A stretch of DNA of 64,000 bases from Bacteroidaceae bacterium (GTDB lineage: Bacteria; Bacteroidota; Bacteroidia; Bacteroidales; Bacteroidaceae), in contig JAKSJD010000007.1 in NCBI GenBank assembly GCA_024398435.1, forward strand, positions 1 through 64,000, written 5' to 3'. Under the pieces are notes generated by a model that saw only the letters and a list, made by a program, of their open reading frames with translations, had not been told where the DNA came from and ran no database searches. The translations under genes were made by a program, and so were the position numbers. The stretch's first letter is position 1. Each line of letters begins with the position of its first letter. Positions 27,275-36,695 of the stretch are shown piece after piece.

Positions 27275-28453
27275 TCAATGATAGTCAAAATACCACCATA
27301 ATGTATTTCCGAACTTCTTTCGTGAAAGGTTTGCCCTCTGCAACGAATCGGTTTCTTCTTCCATTATCGTACGATATTCAATATAGTCGTTAAGCATCAA
27401 TGTATCGGCAAAGGCCATAAGCGAATCATTACTGATATTCTTCGCTTGAAGTAATAGGGCTTCACGATAAGCCTTTGGCAAAGCCATAACATTTTCTACT
27501 CCCTCGACACTATAATAAACTCGTAGTTTACGAGTGAATGTTCTCAAGTTCTTATCAAGCAACAAACTGCACAGATAATAATCTCCCAACAACTTATTAT
27601 CTGTGGAAGTATCATGCTGAGCCATTAATTCGATATACTTTGCAGCCGTATTAATCGAAGGAGAAGCCATTCCGTCAAGATGTCTCTGAATATCCTTTGC
27701 ATTGAATCTACAGAAAGCGTATGATGTGTCGGCAAGGTCAATCAATCCTTCACTGCCATATGGCTGAGGAAAAGAGAATAAATACTCCCCAATTGTTCCT
27801 TCATTGGCCAATGCAAAAAGTCGAAGTTCATTGAGTCTTCTGCTTGTATTGAGCGATTTTCTCCCTACCTTTCCTGCTGCTTCATAATCTTCGTTCATCA
27901 CAAGACGCTCTGCCTTAAGTTCATACATATATACGTCATCTGCAGTTCCTCTTGCACCACAAAGCACCATCATAAGAAACATTATGAGCATATTTGGCCA
28001 CATGTATCTAGCAATGCTATAATCACCTGCTTCAACACTTCCATCCGGGAAATGACGCATTACCCATATTATTGCCGCATAAGCAATCAAAGCCAACGGC
28101 AATGCCCATGCCCACGCATCGATAGAGAAGTGTTCGATAGTTGACTTGTTGATACTTGTTATAACCGCAAGAAGCAATAAAGATGGGAAATAGCTCAATG
28201 CATATGCCCTACCAGTTAGTTTTGTAACCTTTTCTACTCCAAGCTGGACACACAACAAACAGAAAGTGATAAGTATTGCCCCTAATAATCTTGAATATGT
28301 TGTAACACCTCCCGAATAGACATATTGTGCCTGTGCCAAGAGATCTCCTTCAAGGAAATAAAGATAGGAAAAGCTGAACACAACAAACAATACAGCACAC
28401 GCGATTCGTATGCTTCGCATAATGTGGTTTGGTATTGGATTATTGTAGTTCAT
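27275..28453 (-). CDS. Integral membrane protein, DUF6057-like
   Basis: About 392 residues. An N-terminal half with about six membrane segments (IACAVLFVVFSFSYLYFL first; NMLIMFLMMVLCGARG last) is followed by a soluble helical C-terminal half that looks like helical repeats (YMYELKAERLVMNEDYEAAG). I choose the start at 28453 (MNYNNPIPNH). An upstream extension to 28552 overlaps the branching enzyme C-terminus and is not hydrophobic. It is followed 22-37 bp later by the lipoprotein. Function unknown. Confidence 0.8.
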   Translation of the reverse strand: MNYNNPIPNHIMRSIRIACAVLFVVFSFSYLYFLEGDLLAQAQYVYSGGVTTYSRLLGAILITFCLLCVQLGVEKVTKLTGRAYALSYFPSLLLLAVITSINKSTIEHFSIDAWAWALPLALIAYAAIIWVMRHFPDGSVEAGDYSIARYMWPNMLIMFLMMVLCGARGTADDVYMYELKAERLVMNEDYEAAGKVGRKSLNTSRRLNELRLFALANEGTIGEYLFSFPQPYGSEGLIDLADTSYAFCRFNAKDIQRHLDGMASPSINTAAKYIELMAQHDTSTDNKLLGDYYLCSLLLDKNLRTFTRKLRVYYSVEGVENVMALPKAYREALLLQAKNISNDSLMAFADTLMLNDYIEYRTIMEEETDSLQRANLSRKKFGNTLWWYFDYH

Positions 28454-28488
28454 CTCTTTATGCTTGTTGCGAAGAATTGTTTCGAAAA

Positions 28489-30531
28489 CTATTTGCAAAC
28501 TTGCTTTTTCAGCACCACAGCACTTCGAGCCGGTATGTACAGTTGCAACCAACCTTTATGTGCCTTTTTGTAAAGTGGGTCGAAGTTTGTGAAATGTTCG
28601 ACTGTATCATCCGTAAGGTCATTGCCTCCAAAAGAACTTGAATCGGTATTGAGAACAACCTTATACGAACCCTCTGGTACGAGGAATCCATAGTCATTGA
28701 ATGATTTCGATGGGTTGAAGTTAAATGCAAAGATAAGATTTCCTCGCGAATAGGCAAGTATTTGATCACCGTCGTTGTGCCAAATCTCCTGAACCTTTCT
28801 GTTCTGGAAGTTCTTTGTTCCACCAATCAAATGCATAAGAGCCTCATCGAAATCTCCGAGATAATGGTAGCAAAGCTCATGATTGTCGACGAGATTCCAT
28901 TGGCGACGGGCATATTTATGACTCCAACCATTGCCTTGGCGAGGGAAGTCAATCCACTCAGGATGCCCAAACTCATTGCCCATGAAATTGAGATAACCAC
29001 CATTTATCGTTGAAGCTGTGAGCAAACGAATCATCTTATGAAGGGCAATGCCTCGTGTAGCCATGAAGTTTTCGTCGCCTTTCTTGAAGTGCCAATACAT
29101 ATCCGCATCTATAAGTCGGAATATGATTGTCTTGTCGCCCACAAGTGCCTGGTCGTGACTTTCAGTGTAACTGATTGTCTTTTCATCGGCTCTTCGGTTG
29201 GTCACTTCCCAAAACATTGATGAAGGTTTCCAATCCTCGTCTTTGAGTTCCTTTATTGTCTTAATCCAATAATCAGGAATATTCATTGCCATTCGATAGT
29301 CGAAACCGTAACCACCTTGAATGAATGGTGCTGCAAGTCCTGGCATTCCACTGACCTCTTCTGCTATTGTTATTGCCTCTGGCTTTACTTCGTGAATCAG
29401 TTTGTTGGCAAGTGTAAGATAACAAATAGCATCATCATCTTCATGGCCGTTATAGTAGTCGCCATAACCTCCGAAAGCTTCGCCAAGACCATGACTGTAA
29501 TATAGCATACTTGTTACACCATCGAAGCGGAAGCCATCGAAATGGAACTCATCGAGCCAATATTTGCAGTTGGAAAGAAGATAATGAATCACTTCATTCT
29601 TTCCATAGTCGAAGCAAAGGCTATCCCATGCTGGATGCTCGTGGCGAGAGCCTTGCATGAAATATTGGTTAGGGTCTCCGGCAAAATTGCCAAGGCCTTC
29701 CTGTTCGTTCTTCACTGCATGTGAATGAACAATATCCATAACGACAGCTATTCCCATTTGATGAGCTTCATCTATAAGTTGTTTCAGTTCCTCTGGAGTT
29801 CCGAAGCGACTTGAGGGAGCAAAGAAGTTGCTGACATGATAGCCAAAGCTTCCGTAATAAGGATGCTCTGCAATAGCCATTATCTGGATGCAATTGTAGC
29901 CGTCCTTTGCTATACGAGGGAGTATGTTTGTACGGAATTCATTGTATGTACCGACCTTTTCTTCTTCCTGTGCCATTCCAATGTGGCATTCATAGATGAG
30001 AAGAGGAGATGTGTTTGGCTTAAATGTCTTGCTTTTCCATTTGTATGGTTCGGGTGCCCACACCTGTGCTGAAAAGATATTGGTATTAGTATCTTGTACT
30101 ACTCGGTTTGTCCAAGCGGGGATGCGTTCAGCTTCTCCGCCATTCCAATGCACTTTGAGTTTATAGATATCTCCATGCTTCATGGCTTGCTTTGGGAGTT
30201 TGATCTCCCACACACCACCTTCAAGACGATGAAGTCGGTATTGAGGGATTTCATACCATCCATTGAAGTCGCCAACGAGATAAATATCAGTTGCATTAGG
30301 TGCCCATTCACGGAAAGTCCATCCATCGGCTTGCTGATGAAGGCCGAAATACATGTAGCCATCGGCAAAGTCGGAAAGAGTTTGCTTGCCGCCATTTGTA
30401 AGTTCACCGAGTTTATTGAGTGCATGTTGATGACGTCCTACGATGGCATCTTCAAATGGCTCAAGCCATGGGTCGTTTTTTACGATGCCTATCTTTTCCG
30501 TCTTCGCTGCACTTTTATCTTTAGCTGCCAT
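28489..30531 (-). CDS. glgB: 1,4-alpha-glucan branching enzyme, eukaryote-like (GH13_8 type)
   Basis: 680 residues. An N-terminal CBM48 (about 50-140, WTFREWAPNATDIYLVGDFN) is followed by a GH13 barrel. Catalytic residues are in FDGFRFDGVTSM (Asp nucleophile), ITIAEEVSGMPG (Glu acid/base) and ESHD (transition-state Asp). The segment YECHIGMAQEEEKVGTYNEF and overall length match the eukaryotic-type branching enzyme, not the 730-residue E. coli GlgB. It makes alpha-1,6 branches in glycogen. It is 24 kb from the debranching/GT4/GH57 operon, so glycogen genes are split between two sites. Confidence 0.95.
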   Translation of the reverse strand: MAAKDKSAAKTEKIGIVKNDPWLEPFEDAIVGRHQHALNKLGELTNGGKQTLSDFADGYMYFGLHQQADGWTFREWAPNATDIYLVGDFNGWYEIPQYRLHRLEGGVWEIKLPKQAMKHGDIYKLKVHWNGGEAERIPAWTNRVVQDTNTNIFSAQVWAPEPYKWKSKTFKPNTSPLLIYECHIGMAQEEEKVGTYNEFRTNILPRIAKDGYNCIQIMAIAEHPYYGSFGYHVSNFFAPSSRFGTPEELKQLIDEAHQMGIAVVMDIVHSHAVKNEQEGLGNFAGDPNQYFMQGSRHEHPAWDSLCFDYGKNEVIHYLLSNCKYWLDEFHFDGFRFDGVTSMLYYSHGLGEAFGGYGDYYNGHEDDDAICYLTLANKLIHEVKPEAITIAEEVSGMPGLAAPFIQGGYGFDYRMAMNIPDYWIKTIKELKDEDWKPSSMFWEVTNRRADEKTISYTESHDQALVGDKTIIFRLIDADMYWHFKKGDENFMATRGIALHKMIRLLTASTINGGYLNFMGNEFGHPEWIDFPRQGNGWSHKYARRQWNLVDNHELCYHYLGDFDEALMHLIGGTKNFQNRKVQEIWHNDGDQILAYSRGNLIFAFNFNPSKSFNDYGFLVPEGSYKVVLNTDSSSFGGNDLTDDTVEHFTNFDPLYKKAHKGWLQLYIPARSAVVLKKQVCK

Positions 30532-30578
30532 ATTGGGGTGTACAATTTTCAGTGTACGAATTAGAACTTCGCCTGTTC

Positions 30579-31022
30579 CTATGCCTTAACCTTGAAGATT
30601 ACCTTCTGAATCTTTTCTTCCTGGCTGATACAAGGTGCATGACCATCCTGAGGGAAGAAGATTGCGAACATTCCTGGATAAACAGTAACGTATTGCTGTG
30701 CCTCTCCATCATAGAATGTAATGTCCTTTTCTGCATTGTATGGCTGTGGCTGAAGGTCGCATCGAGGAGTATATCCCATAGTTTCAGGACAACTGAGCGG
30801 AATCTGAATGTCTATCATCTCGTCATGAGATTCAAGACGTGCCTGTTCCTTTGTCTTGCCCGTTGCCAAGGAGAAATTGACGAAGAGTTCGTCGCCCTTG
30901 ATGAGTTGTTTGCCTTCTGGTTGCTTTGCCAAGTCAGTATTCTTTACATAGTCGGCTACAGTTGCAAACAATGGATTGAGTGCAACATACTTGTCCAAAT
31001 TGTCTAATGAATCGATTATCAT
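30579..31022 (-). CDS. YhcH/YjgK/YiaL family protein
   Basis: 147 residues of the DUF386 cupin-like family, related to EbgC and to sialic-acid cluster proteins. Conserved metal-site region HDEMIDIQIPLS (about 66-77) and FFPQDGHAPC (about 122-131) are present. Members have been linked to sugar anomer or N-acetylneuraminate use. Here it lies between a MORN protein and the branching enzyme, so a role in sugar or glucan metabolism is plausible but unproven. Confidence 0.88.
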   Translation of the reverse strand: MIIDSLDNLDKYVALNPLFATVADYVKNTDLAKQPEGKQLIKGDELFVNFSLATGKTKEQARLESHDEMIDIQIPLSCPETMGYTPRCDLQPQPYNAEKDITFYDGEAQQYVTVYPGMFAIFFPQDGHAPCISQEEKIQKVIFKVKA

Positions 31023-31045
31023 ATCTGGTTTTTGATTTATTTTGA

Positions 31046-32158
31046 TTATTCCATTGTTTCTACTACTCCTCGACGATACACGCCTTTGCGGATTACCTTT
31101 CCGTTTCGGTCTTTCTCTACGAACGAGCCATCGCGCATATCTTCCACATAACTGCCTTCGAATCGGATTCCGTCCTTATCTTCCTCAACACACTTTCCGT
31201 TCTTCTGGCCATTTTTGAATGTTCCCTTAAACTTGCTTCCGTCCTTCATTCTCAAGACGCCTTCGCCATTCATTTCGCCATTTGCCCATTCTCCGTCATA
31301 CACGTCACCTTCTTTCGAAGTGTATTCGCCTCGTCCGTGCTGGCGATCCATCGACCAATAGCCCTTATATTGAGAACCGTCGGCATAGGTGTAAGTTCCG
31401 AATCCATCCATAAGTCCTTCCTTAAAAGCTCCCACATACTTGCTTCCGTCAACATAGGTGAAGATGCCCTGACCTTGTCGCTTTCCGCCTACATAGTCGC
31501 CTTCGAACTTATCGCCATTCTTGAATGTGTAGATGCCCTTTCCGTCCATCATGTCGTTTTTCCACTGACCTTTATACACGTCGCCATTGGCATAGTTGTA
31601 CGAACCATAACCCTGACGCATATCATTCACCATGTCGCCATAATAGGTAGTGCCGTCGCCCCAGTCGAAAAGGCCTTTGCCCGTCTTTTGGTCGGCTGCC
31701 CATTCGCCTTTATAGAATGCTCCGTTTGCCCAAGTGTATGTACCTTCGCCCTCGCGCATGTCCTGATGCCAGTTGCCGTCGTACTTATCTCCATTGAAAT
31801 AGTACATCACTCCATGGCCTTCCTGGTAGTCGATATTCCAAAGACCTACATACTTGTTGCCTGTAGCAAATGTATATGTGCCGATTCCGTGCTGATGATC
31901 GTTGTACCAAGAGCCTTCGTATTTTTCACCATCCGTAAATGAATAAGTGCCTTCGCCTTGGCGCTTTCCTTTCACGTATTCTCCCTCATAGGTGTCGCCA
32001 GTGAGGAATGTTGTCTTTCCTTTTCCGTTTGGCTTGCCGCCAGAAAGTTCTCCATTGTAGGTCGAACCATCCTTAAATGTGTATCTGCCCGTATCCTGAG
32101 CCGATGCAGAGATTGAGGATGCGAGGAGCAGAGCCAATATTATAGTTTTTCTTGTCAT
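31046..32158 (-). CDS. Secreted MORN-repeat protein
   Basis: 370 residues. A signal peptide (IILALLLASSISASAQ) is followed by 14 consecutive 23-residue MORN repeats of the type YxGxWxNGxxHGxG and a degenerate fifteenth. The regular repeats build a long beta-hairpin solenoid, probably periplasmic or at the surface. I use the ATG at 32158; an in-frame TTG lies two codons upstream. It is the first gene of a probable five-gene operon down to 26539. No catalytic domain is seen. Confidence 0.9.
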   Translation of the reverse strand: MTRKTIILALLLASSISASAQDTGRYTFKDGSTYNGELSGGKPNGKGKTTFLTGDTYEGEYVKGKRQGEGTYSFTDGEKYEGSWYNDHQHGIGTYTFATGNKYVGLWNIDYQEGHGVMYYFNGDKYDGNWHQDMREGEGTYTWANGAFYKGEWAADQKTGKGLFDWGDGTTYYGDMVNDMRQGYGSYNYANGDVYKGQWKNDMMDGKGIYTFKNGDKFEGDYVGGKRQGQGIFTYVDGSKYVGAFKEGLMDGFGTYTYADGSQYKGYWSMDRQHGRGEYTSKEGDVYDGEWANGEMNGEGVLRMKDGSKFKGTFKNGQKNGKCVEEDKDGIRFEGSYVEDMRDGSFVEKDRNGKVIRKGVYRRGVVETME

Positions 32159-32204
32159 AGTCAATTATTCTTTGAAATCTTTTACTCGTTCAATATTCAG
32201 TGAG

Positions 32205-32235
32205 CAAATATAGGCAAAAAAATTCAAACAAACAA
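32205..32235 (-). promoter_or_regulatory. Promoter of the MORN-to-lipoprotein run
   Basis: Minus strand TTG (32233-32235), N20, TATATTTG (32205-32212). Confidence 0.65.
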
Positions 32236-32474
32236 ACTTCGTTAAGATTTATTAGGACTTTTCTATAGAAAACTTCTATTCTCGGCCCTATTTTGCAGCA
32301 AAAACAGCAATAGATTTGCCTCGAAACGCATCTTCCGAGTTTACACATTATAATATATTATATAGCCATCCAACACCATTTGCCATCTTCAACTCTCCCA
32401 TTTCTCTTTTGTCATTTTCCAAGCAACATTTTATCTTTTTCATGGTCCAAAAACCCAAAACTCATGGCTCCAAA

Positions 32475-32560
32475 ACTATAATTATGTACATTGCGGTTAA
32501 TAATTATGTCAATATTATTAATAATTATGTACAATATTAATATTAATTATGTACAATATT
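32475..32560. repeat. Four 21-22-bp units, family D (AATTATGTACAATATT)
   Basis: Units start at 32475, 32497, 32518 and 32539 (22, 21, 21, 22 bp). Each has the core AATTATGT, mostly followed by ACAATATT. The array is in the 632-bp gap between the divergent MORN and DUF4494 genes and is followed directly by family F units. Apart from the MORN promoter and a -7 box TAACTTTG (32727-32734) before DUF4494, the gap shows only AT-rich DNA. Confidence 0.8.
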
Positions 32561-32571
32561 TTACTTTTACA

Positions 32572-32637
32572 CCTATAGAAAACATAAAACACTCCTATAG
32601 AAATGGGAAAACTTTGCTATAGAAATAGCATTTTGCA
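32572..32637. repeat. Family F element, three 22-bp units
   Basis: Units 32572-32593, 32594-32615 and 32616-32637 are exactly 22 bp and begin CCTATAGAAA, CCTATAGAAA and GCTATAGAAA. The first 18 bases match the first unit at 59494. A related single CTATAGAAAA is at about 32270. Confidence 0.85.
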
Positions 32638-32790
32638 AATAGCGAAATATGCTTCTACTCGTGGTTGACGGATAAAATTACATAAAAAAGTTTCGGTTTT
32701 TCTTCTTCTTTTTCGCAAATATTTACTAACTTTGCAGACAGAAACGAAATATCGAATTCATTAATCTATAACACAACTAAAAAGAACATT

Positions 32791-33282
32791 ATGATAGGAA
32801 ACAATTGGTTTGAATGTAAGGTGGCTGCTGAAAAGCAGACAGACGGTGGAATAAACAAAGTGTTTAAGGAGACTTACCTCGTTGATGCCCTCGATTGCGT
32901 AGGCGTAGAAGACAGGATATTGAAGGAGGTCGGTCCATTCTGCAACGGTTCGCTCACCATCACCGGAATCAAAACATATAAGATGGCCGAACTCTTCACT
33001 TCCGACAACGACAATGCCGACAAATGGTACAAGGCCAAAATCAACTTCATCATTGCCGACGAAAAGACAGGAAAGGAAAAGAAGACGGCCGTTGCAATGA
33101 TTATTCAGGCATTCGACTTCGAAGATGCTTTCAAGCGTCTGAAAGAAGGAATGAGAGGCACAATGATGGATTATCAGATTGCAGCCATCCAGGAAACTAC
33201 AATCATGGACGTATTCCCATTCTCTGCCGACGATATCCCAGAAAAGGAAAACAATGTCGCAACTGAAGACAGCGCTGAATAA
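32791..33282 (+). CDS. DUF4494 family protein
   Basis: 163 residues, no signal peptide. It is mostly beta in the first two thirds (NWFECKVAAEKQTDGGINKV, then GSLTITGIKTYKMAELF), and is assigned to DUF4494 by the overall pattern and usual neighbour yggS. The acidic C-terminus overlaps the yggS start by 29 bp in another frame. Function unknown. Confidence 0.85.
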   Translation: MIGNNWFECKVAAEKQTDGGINKVFKETYLVDALDCVGVEDRILKEVGPFCNGSLTITGIKTYKMAELFTSDNDNADKWYKAKINFIIADEKTGKEKKTAVAMIIQAFDFEDAFKRLKEGMRGTMMDYQIAAIQETTIMDVFPFSADDIPEKENNVATEDSAE

Positions 33283-33931
33283 GCTCTACAAGCAACTTGA
33301 TGGCACTGGGGCACAACTCGTAGCTGTGTCGAAATACCACCCAGCAGAAGCCATTCGCGAGGCTTACGACGAAGGACAACGAATCTTCGGAGAAAGTCAC
33401 GTTCAGGAATTGTGTGCCAAAGTCCCCATCCTACCCGACGACATCGAATGGCACTTTATCGGCCATTTACAGACAAACAAGGTGAAATACATCGCGCCTT
33501 TCATCTCGCTCATCCATTCCGTCGACACTTTTAAACTCCTAAAAGAAATCGACCGACAAGCCAGCAAATGCGGACGTACAATCGATTGTCTTCTCCAACT
33601 CCACATCGCAAAGGAGGAGACAAAGTTCGGTTTTCTTCCCGAAGAGCTTTCTGCAATGTTGAGCCAAGAAGAATGGAAAGAACTTAGGAATGTAAGGATT
33701 TGCGGACTTATGTGTATGGCAACAAACACTGATGACGAACAGCAAATCAAAGGCGAATTCCACGAAGCTCACACGATATTCGAGCATTTGAAAGCGACAT
33801 ACTTCACGGATAATGATAGTTTCAAACAATTGTCGATGGGCATGAGCGACGACTACCCTATCGCACTTTCAGAAGGAAGTACGCTCATACGAGTTGGCAG
33901 TTTAATATTTGGAGAAAGAAATTATGGTTAG
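33254..33931 (+). CDS. yggS: YggS-family pyridoxal-phosphate homeostasis protein
   Basis: 225 residues, the usual length. The PLP-binding lysine is in LVAVSKYHP (about 21-29), and the family signature is seen in FIGHLQTNKVKY and in LSMGMSDDYPIAL near the C-terminus. It carries PLP and balances free cofactor in the cytoplasm. I choose the ATG at 33254 inside the DUF4494 end; the longer ORF from 33179 begins with residues foreign to the family. Confidence 0.92.
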   Translation: MSQLKTALNKLYKQLDGTGAQLVAVSKYHPAEAIREAYDEGQRIFGESHVQELCAKVPILPDDIEWHFIGHLQTNKVKYIAPFISLIHSVDTFKLLKEIDRQASKCGRTIDCLLQLHIAKEETKFGFLPEELSAMLSQEEWKELRNVRICGLMCMATNTDDEQQIKGEFHEAHTIFEHLKATYFTDNDSFKQLSMGMSDDYPIALSEGSTLIRVGSLIFGERNYG

Positions 33932-34526
33932 CAGTTCAAGGGATATTGCAAAGGAAATTGCAAAGAAATACAACGTCACACTGACATCTGAGTCGTTGTC
34001 AGCAGTTGCCGAAATCATCACAACTTACCGTTTCAAGCATCGTAAGTTCATACAAAACGAAGGCGACATCGCTGAAAACATCCTCTACATCGAGAAAGGA
34101 TTGTTACGCCTTTACCGCATCGACAACGAGGAAGAAATACTCGAACAGGTTGTCCACGAGAACGACATGCTCATCAGCTATGAGAGTTTGTTCACCGGAC
34201 AGCCAACGAGTCAATTGATTCAAACGATTGAGCCAACCATTGCCCATTGCATCCAATACAAGCAACTGAAAGAATTGGCGGCAAAACACGAAGACGTGAT
34301 GAACCTCATGAATGCAATACTTGAGAACAGCATAATAAAGCTAAGAATGGAAAGCCGCCTTATGCGACTGAAACCAATCGAACGCTACAAAGCTCTCCTC
34401 TATCTGGATTCGGAAGCAGTAAGGCGAACTCCTTTGAAATATATTGCCACTTATCTGGATATGGCTGCAGAAACTCTCAGCAGAGTCAGAAGTGCAATCA
34501 ACAACAATCAAGAAGATTACCATTAA
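33924..34526 (+). CDS. Crp/Fnr family transcriptional regulator
   Basis: 200 residues. The cNMP-binding-like domain (about 25-120: HRKFIQNEGDIAENILYIEK) is followed by a dimer helix and a C-terminal HTH (TPLKYIATYLDMAAETLSRVR, which is 21 residues read as TPLKYIATYL plus DMAAETLSRVR). The ATG at 33924 follows GGAGAAAG, a rare clear Shine-Dalgarno, and overlaps the yggS stop. No ligand-binding residues of true Crp are evident. It is likely a local or redox regulator; targets unknown. Confidence 0.88.
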   Translation: MVSSSRDIAKEIAKKYNVTLTSESLSAVAEIITTYRFKHRKFIQNEGDIAENILYIEKGLLRLYRIDNEEEILEQVVHENDMLISYESLFTGQPTSQLIQTIEPTIAHCIQYKQLKELAAKHEDVMNLMNAILENSIIKLRMESRLMRLKPIERYKALLYLDSEAVRRTPLKYIATYLDMAAETLSRVRSAINNNQEDYH

Positions 34527-34535
34527 AGCAAAAGC

Positions 34536-35489
34536 ATGAAAGCCGTTATACTAGATGCCTATACGACCATAGTGAACGATGATTCGCTTTGGAATCCGTT
34601 GCGACAGATTGCCAAAACTACAGTTTTCCACCGAACAGAAAGGAATGAGATTGTAGAACGTTGCAAGGATGCCGAAATCATCATTACCAACAAAGTGGTG
34701 ATTGATGCCGAAATCATCAGTCAACTGCCACATTTAAGATATATTGGAGTGTTGGCCACTGGCTACAATGTGATTGATACCGAAACGGCAAAACAACATG
34801 GAATAGTCGTTGCAAACGTTCCTGCTTACAGTACAATGAGCGTTGCTCAGATGGTTTGGGCACACATTCTCAACATCACAAACAGAGTTGGCTACTATGC
34901 AGAAGAGAACAAAAACGGACGATGGACAAATAGCAAAGACTTCTGCTATTACGACTTCACTCATCATGAATTAGCCGGTAAGACTTTTGGCGTTGTAGGT
35001 TTAGGCAATACAGGAATGGCTGCCGCCCAAATAGCAATTGCCTTTGGAATGAATGTGAATGCATACACATCAAAGAAAACTCTGCCGAAAGGTATTCGAA
35101 GTGTGTCATTCGACGAACTCTTCTCGCAAAGCGACATCATAAGTCTTCACTGCCCTCTCACACCACAAACTAAGGAACTCATCAACAAAGATTCCCTCGC
35201 CAAGATGAAGTCTTCAGCGATTGTAATCAATACAAGCCGAGGACCTGTTGTCAACGAAGCCGATGTTGCCGACGCTCTAAAGAATGGTCGCATTGCAGCA
35301 TTTGCCGCTGATGTTGTCAGTTCCGAGCCTCCATCTGCCGACACCCCTCTTCTCTCTGCCCCAAATTGTTTCCTCACCCCACATATTGCATGGGCAACAA
35401 AGGAAGCAAGAGAACGACTTATCGACATTACAATTGCCAATGTTAAGGCATTTGCCAACGGACATCCAATAAATCAAGTGAATCTATGA
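34536..35489 (+). CDS. D-2-hydroxyacid dehydrogenase (glycerate dehydrogenase-like)
   Basis: 317 residues. NAD-binding GVVGLGNTGMAAAQIA (about 152-167). Catalytic Arg in INTSRGPVVNEA (about 230-241), Glu in VSSEPP and His in LTPHIAWATKEAR (about 286-298), so the full Arg-Glu-His triad is present, unlike the SerA at 52106. Likely substrate is glycerate/hydroxypyruvate or a related 2-oxoacid. It overlaps the next gene by 4 bp (ATGA). Confidence 0.9.
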   Translation: MKAVILDAYTTIVNDDSLWNPLRQIAKTTVFHRTERNEIVERCKDAEIIITNKVVIDAEIISQLPHLRYIGVLATGYNVIDTETAKQHGIVVANVPAYSTMSVAQMVWAHILNITNRVGYYAEENKNGRWTNSKDFCYYDFTHHELAGKTFGVVGLGNTGMAAAQIAIAFGMNVNAYTSKKTLPKGIRSVSFDELFSQSDIISLHCPLTPQTKELINKDSLAKMKSSAIVINTSRGPVVNEADVADALKNGRIAAFAADVVSSEPPSADTPLLSAPNCFLTPHIAWATKEARERLIDITIANVKAFANGHPINQVNL

Positions 35490-36490
35490 GCCAGCCAAAG
35501 GTAAGCATACTCGTTGCTGTTTATAATGCAGAGAAATATTTGCATCAATGCCTCGACTCTATAATCAACCAGAGTCTTGCAGACATTGAGGCAATATGCA
35601 TCGACGATTGCTCTACCGACTCATCTCGCTCCATATTGGAAGAATACTCCAAAAAGGATTCCCGCATCAAGACAATATTCCTAAACGAGAACGTAGGTCA
35701 AGCTGCCGCCCGTAACAAAGGCCTTGATATAGCAGAAGGCGAATATATCGCAATGCTCGACAGCGATGATTGGTTTGCCGAAGATGCTCTTCAGTTGGCT
35801 GTTGACACCATTGAAGGCAATGATGCAGATTGTGCAATGTTCGACCTCATTCTTTGTAGGGAAGGTCAGGAAGAACCATTCAAAAACCAAACTGACAAGT
35901 CAATCCTCACAGGCGAAGAAGCATTCCGTCTAAGTCTTAATTGGCAGATCCATGGACTCTACATCGTCAAAGCCGACATCCACAAGAATTACCTATTCGA
36001 CACCTCTTGTCGTCTGTATAGCGACGACAACACTACCCGCCTTCATTATTTGCATTCAAGGAAGGTAGCCTTAAGCAAAGGCAAATACTTCTATCGCAAA
36101 CATGCAGAATCAATGACCGAAAGTTGCAACATCCATCGTTTCGACTACGTCAAGGCAAACCTCAGCATGAAGCAACAATTGTTGGAAGAAATCCGTCTTG
36201 GAAACATCAACCACTCGGAAAACATCCTTAACCTTTACGAAACCCATCGATGGCTCAACTTTGTTGACACATATTATTATCTCTACAAGAACAGAGATTC
36301 TTTTTCAAAAGAAGAAGCAAAACAAATCGAAGCTTCTTTGGCCGATATTCTACAGACATTCGAGCCAAAGAGAATAGATGCAAAAACAAGCCACAAATTC
36401 GGTTATTGCCCAACCTTGAATTATAACACATTCAAGATGCAGGAAGAGGCTTATTTCCTTCTTCGAGGAATGATAGGGAAAAACAAATAA
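35486..36490 (+). CDS. GT2 family glycosyltransferase
   Basis: 334 residues. GT-A fold start VSILVAVYNAEKYLHQCLDS (about 5-24) with the D-x-D-like metal site in AMLDSDDWFAED (about 87-98). The C-terminal 130 residues are helical and unlike known acceptor domains. No membrane helix is seen. It probably adds a sugar to a surface polysaccharide or lipid-linked glycan, but no other glycan genes adjoin it. Translation is coupled to the dehydrogenase gene. Confidence 0.87.
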   Translation: MSQPKVSILVAVYNAEKYLHQCLDSIINQSLADIEAICIDDCSTDSSRSILEEYSKKDSRIKTIFLNENVGQAAARNKGLDIAEGEYIAMLDSDDWFAEDALQLAVDTIEGNDADCAMFDLILCREGQEEPFKNQTDKSILTGEEAFRLSLNWQIHGLYIVKADIHKNYLFDTSCRLYSDDNTTRLHYLHSRKVALSKGKYFYRKHAESMTESCNIHRFDYVKANLSMKQQLLEEIRLGNINHSENILNLYETHRWLNFVDTYYYLYKNRDSFSKEEAKQIEASLADILQTFEPKRIDAKTSHKFGYCPTLNYNTFKMQEEAYFLLRGMIGKNK

Positions 36491-36579
36491 GCAAATACGT
36501 CTTTGACTTCCAACAACACAAAAGCACCTATCATCCACGAAAAATACAAAATAATTCATAAAATATTCAGTCAAAGTCA

Positions 36580-36609
36580 TTGCCAATCAAAAAAAATTGC
36601 ATACCTTTG
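36580..36609 (+). promoter_or_regulatory. rpsA promoter
   Basis: TTG (36580-36582), exactly 19 bases, TACCTTTG (36602-36609). The 80-base leader contains a hairpin TGCGTGT...GCATACGCA (about 36619-36638). Confidence 0.78.
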
Positions 36610-36695
36610 CAGCCGATTTGCGTGTACGTGCATACGCACACATGTATTTTCAACATAATGTCTAACATGTCAAATAGAAAAAACTTAAAAAAATT

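Noticed and set aside
32316-32540. 74-codon ORF
   Set aside because: AT-rich, overlaps the family D repeats, no recognisable protein features.
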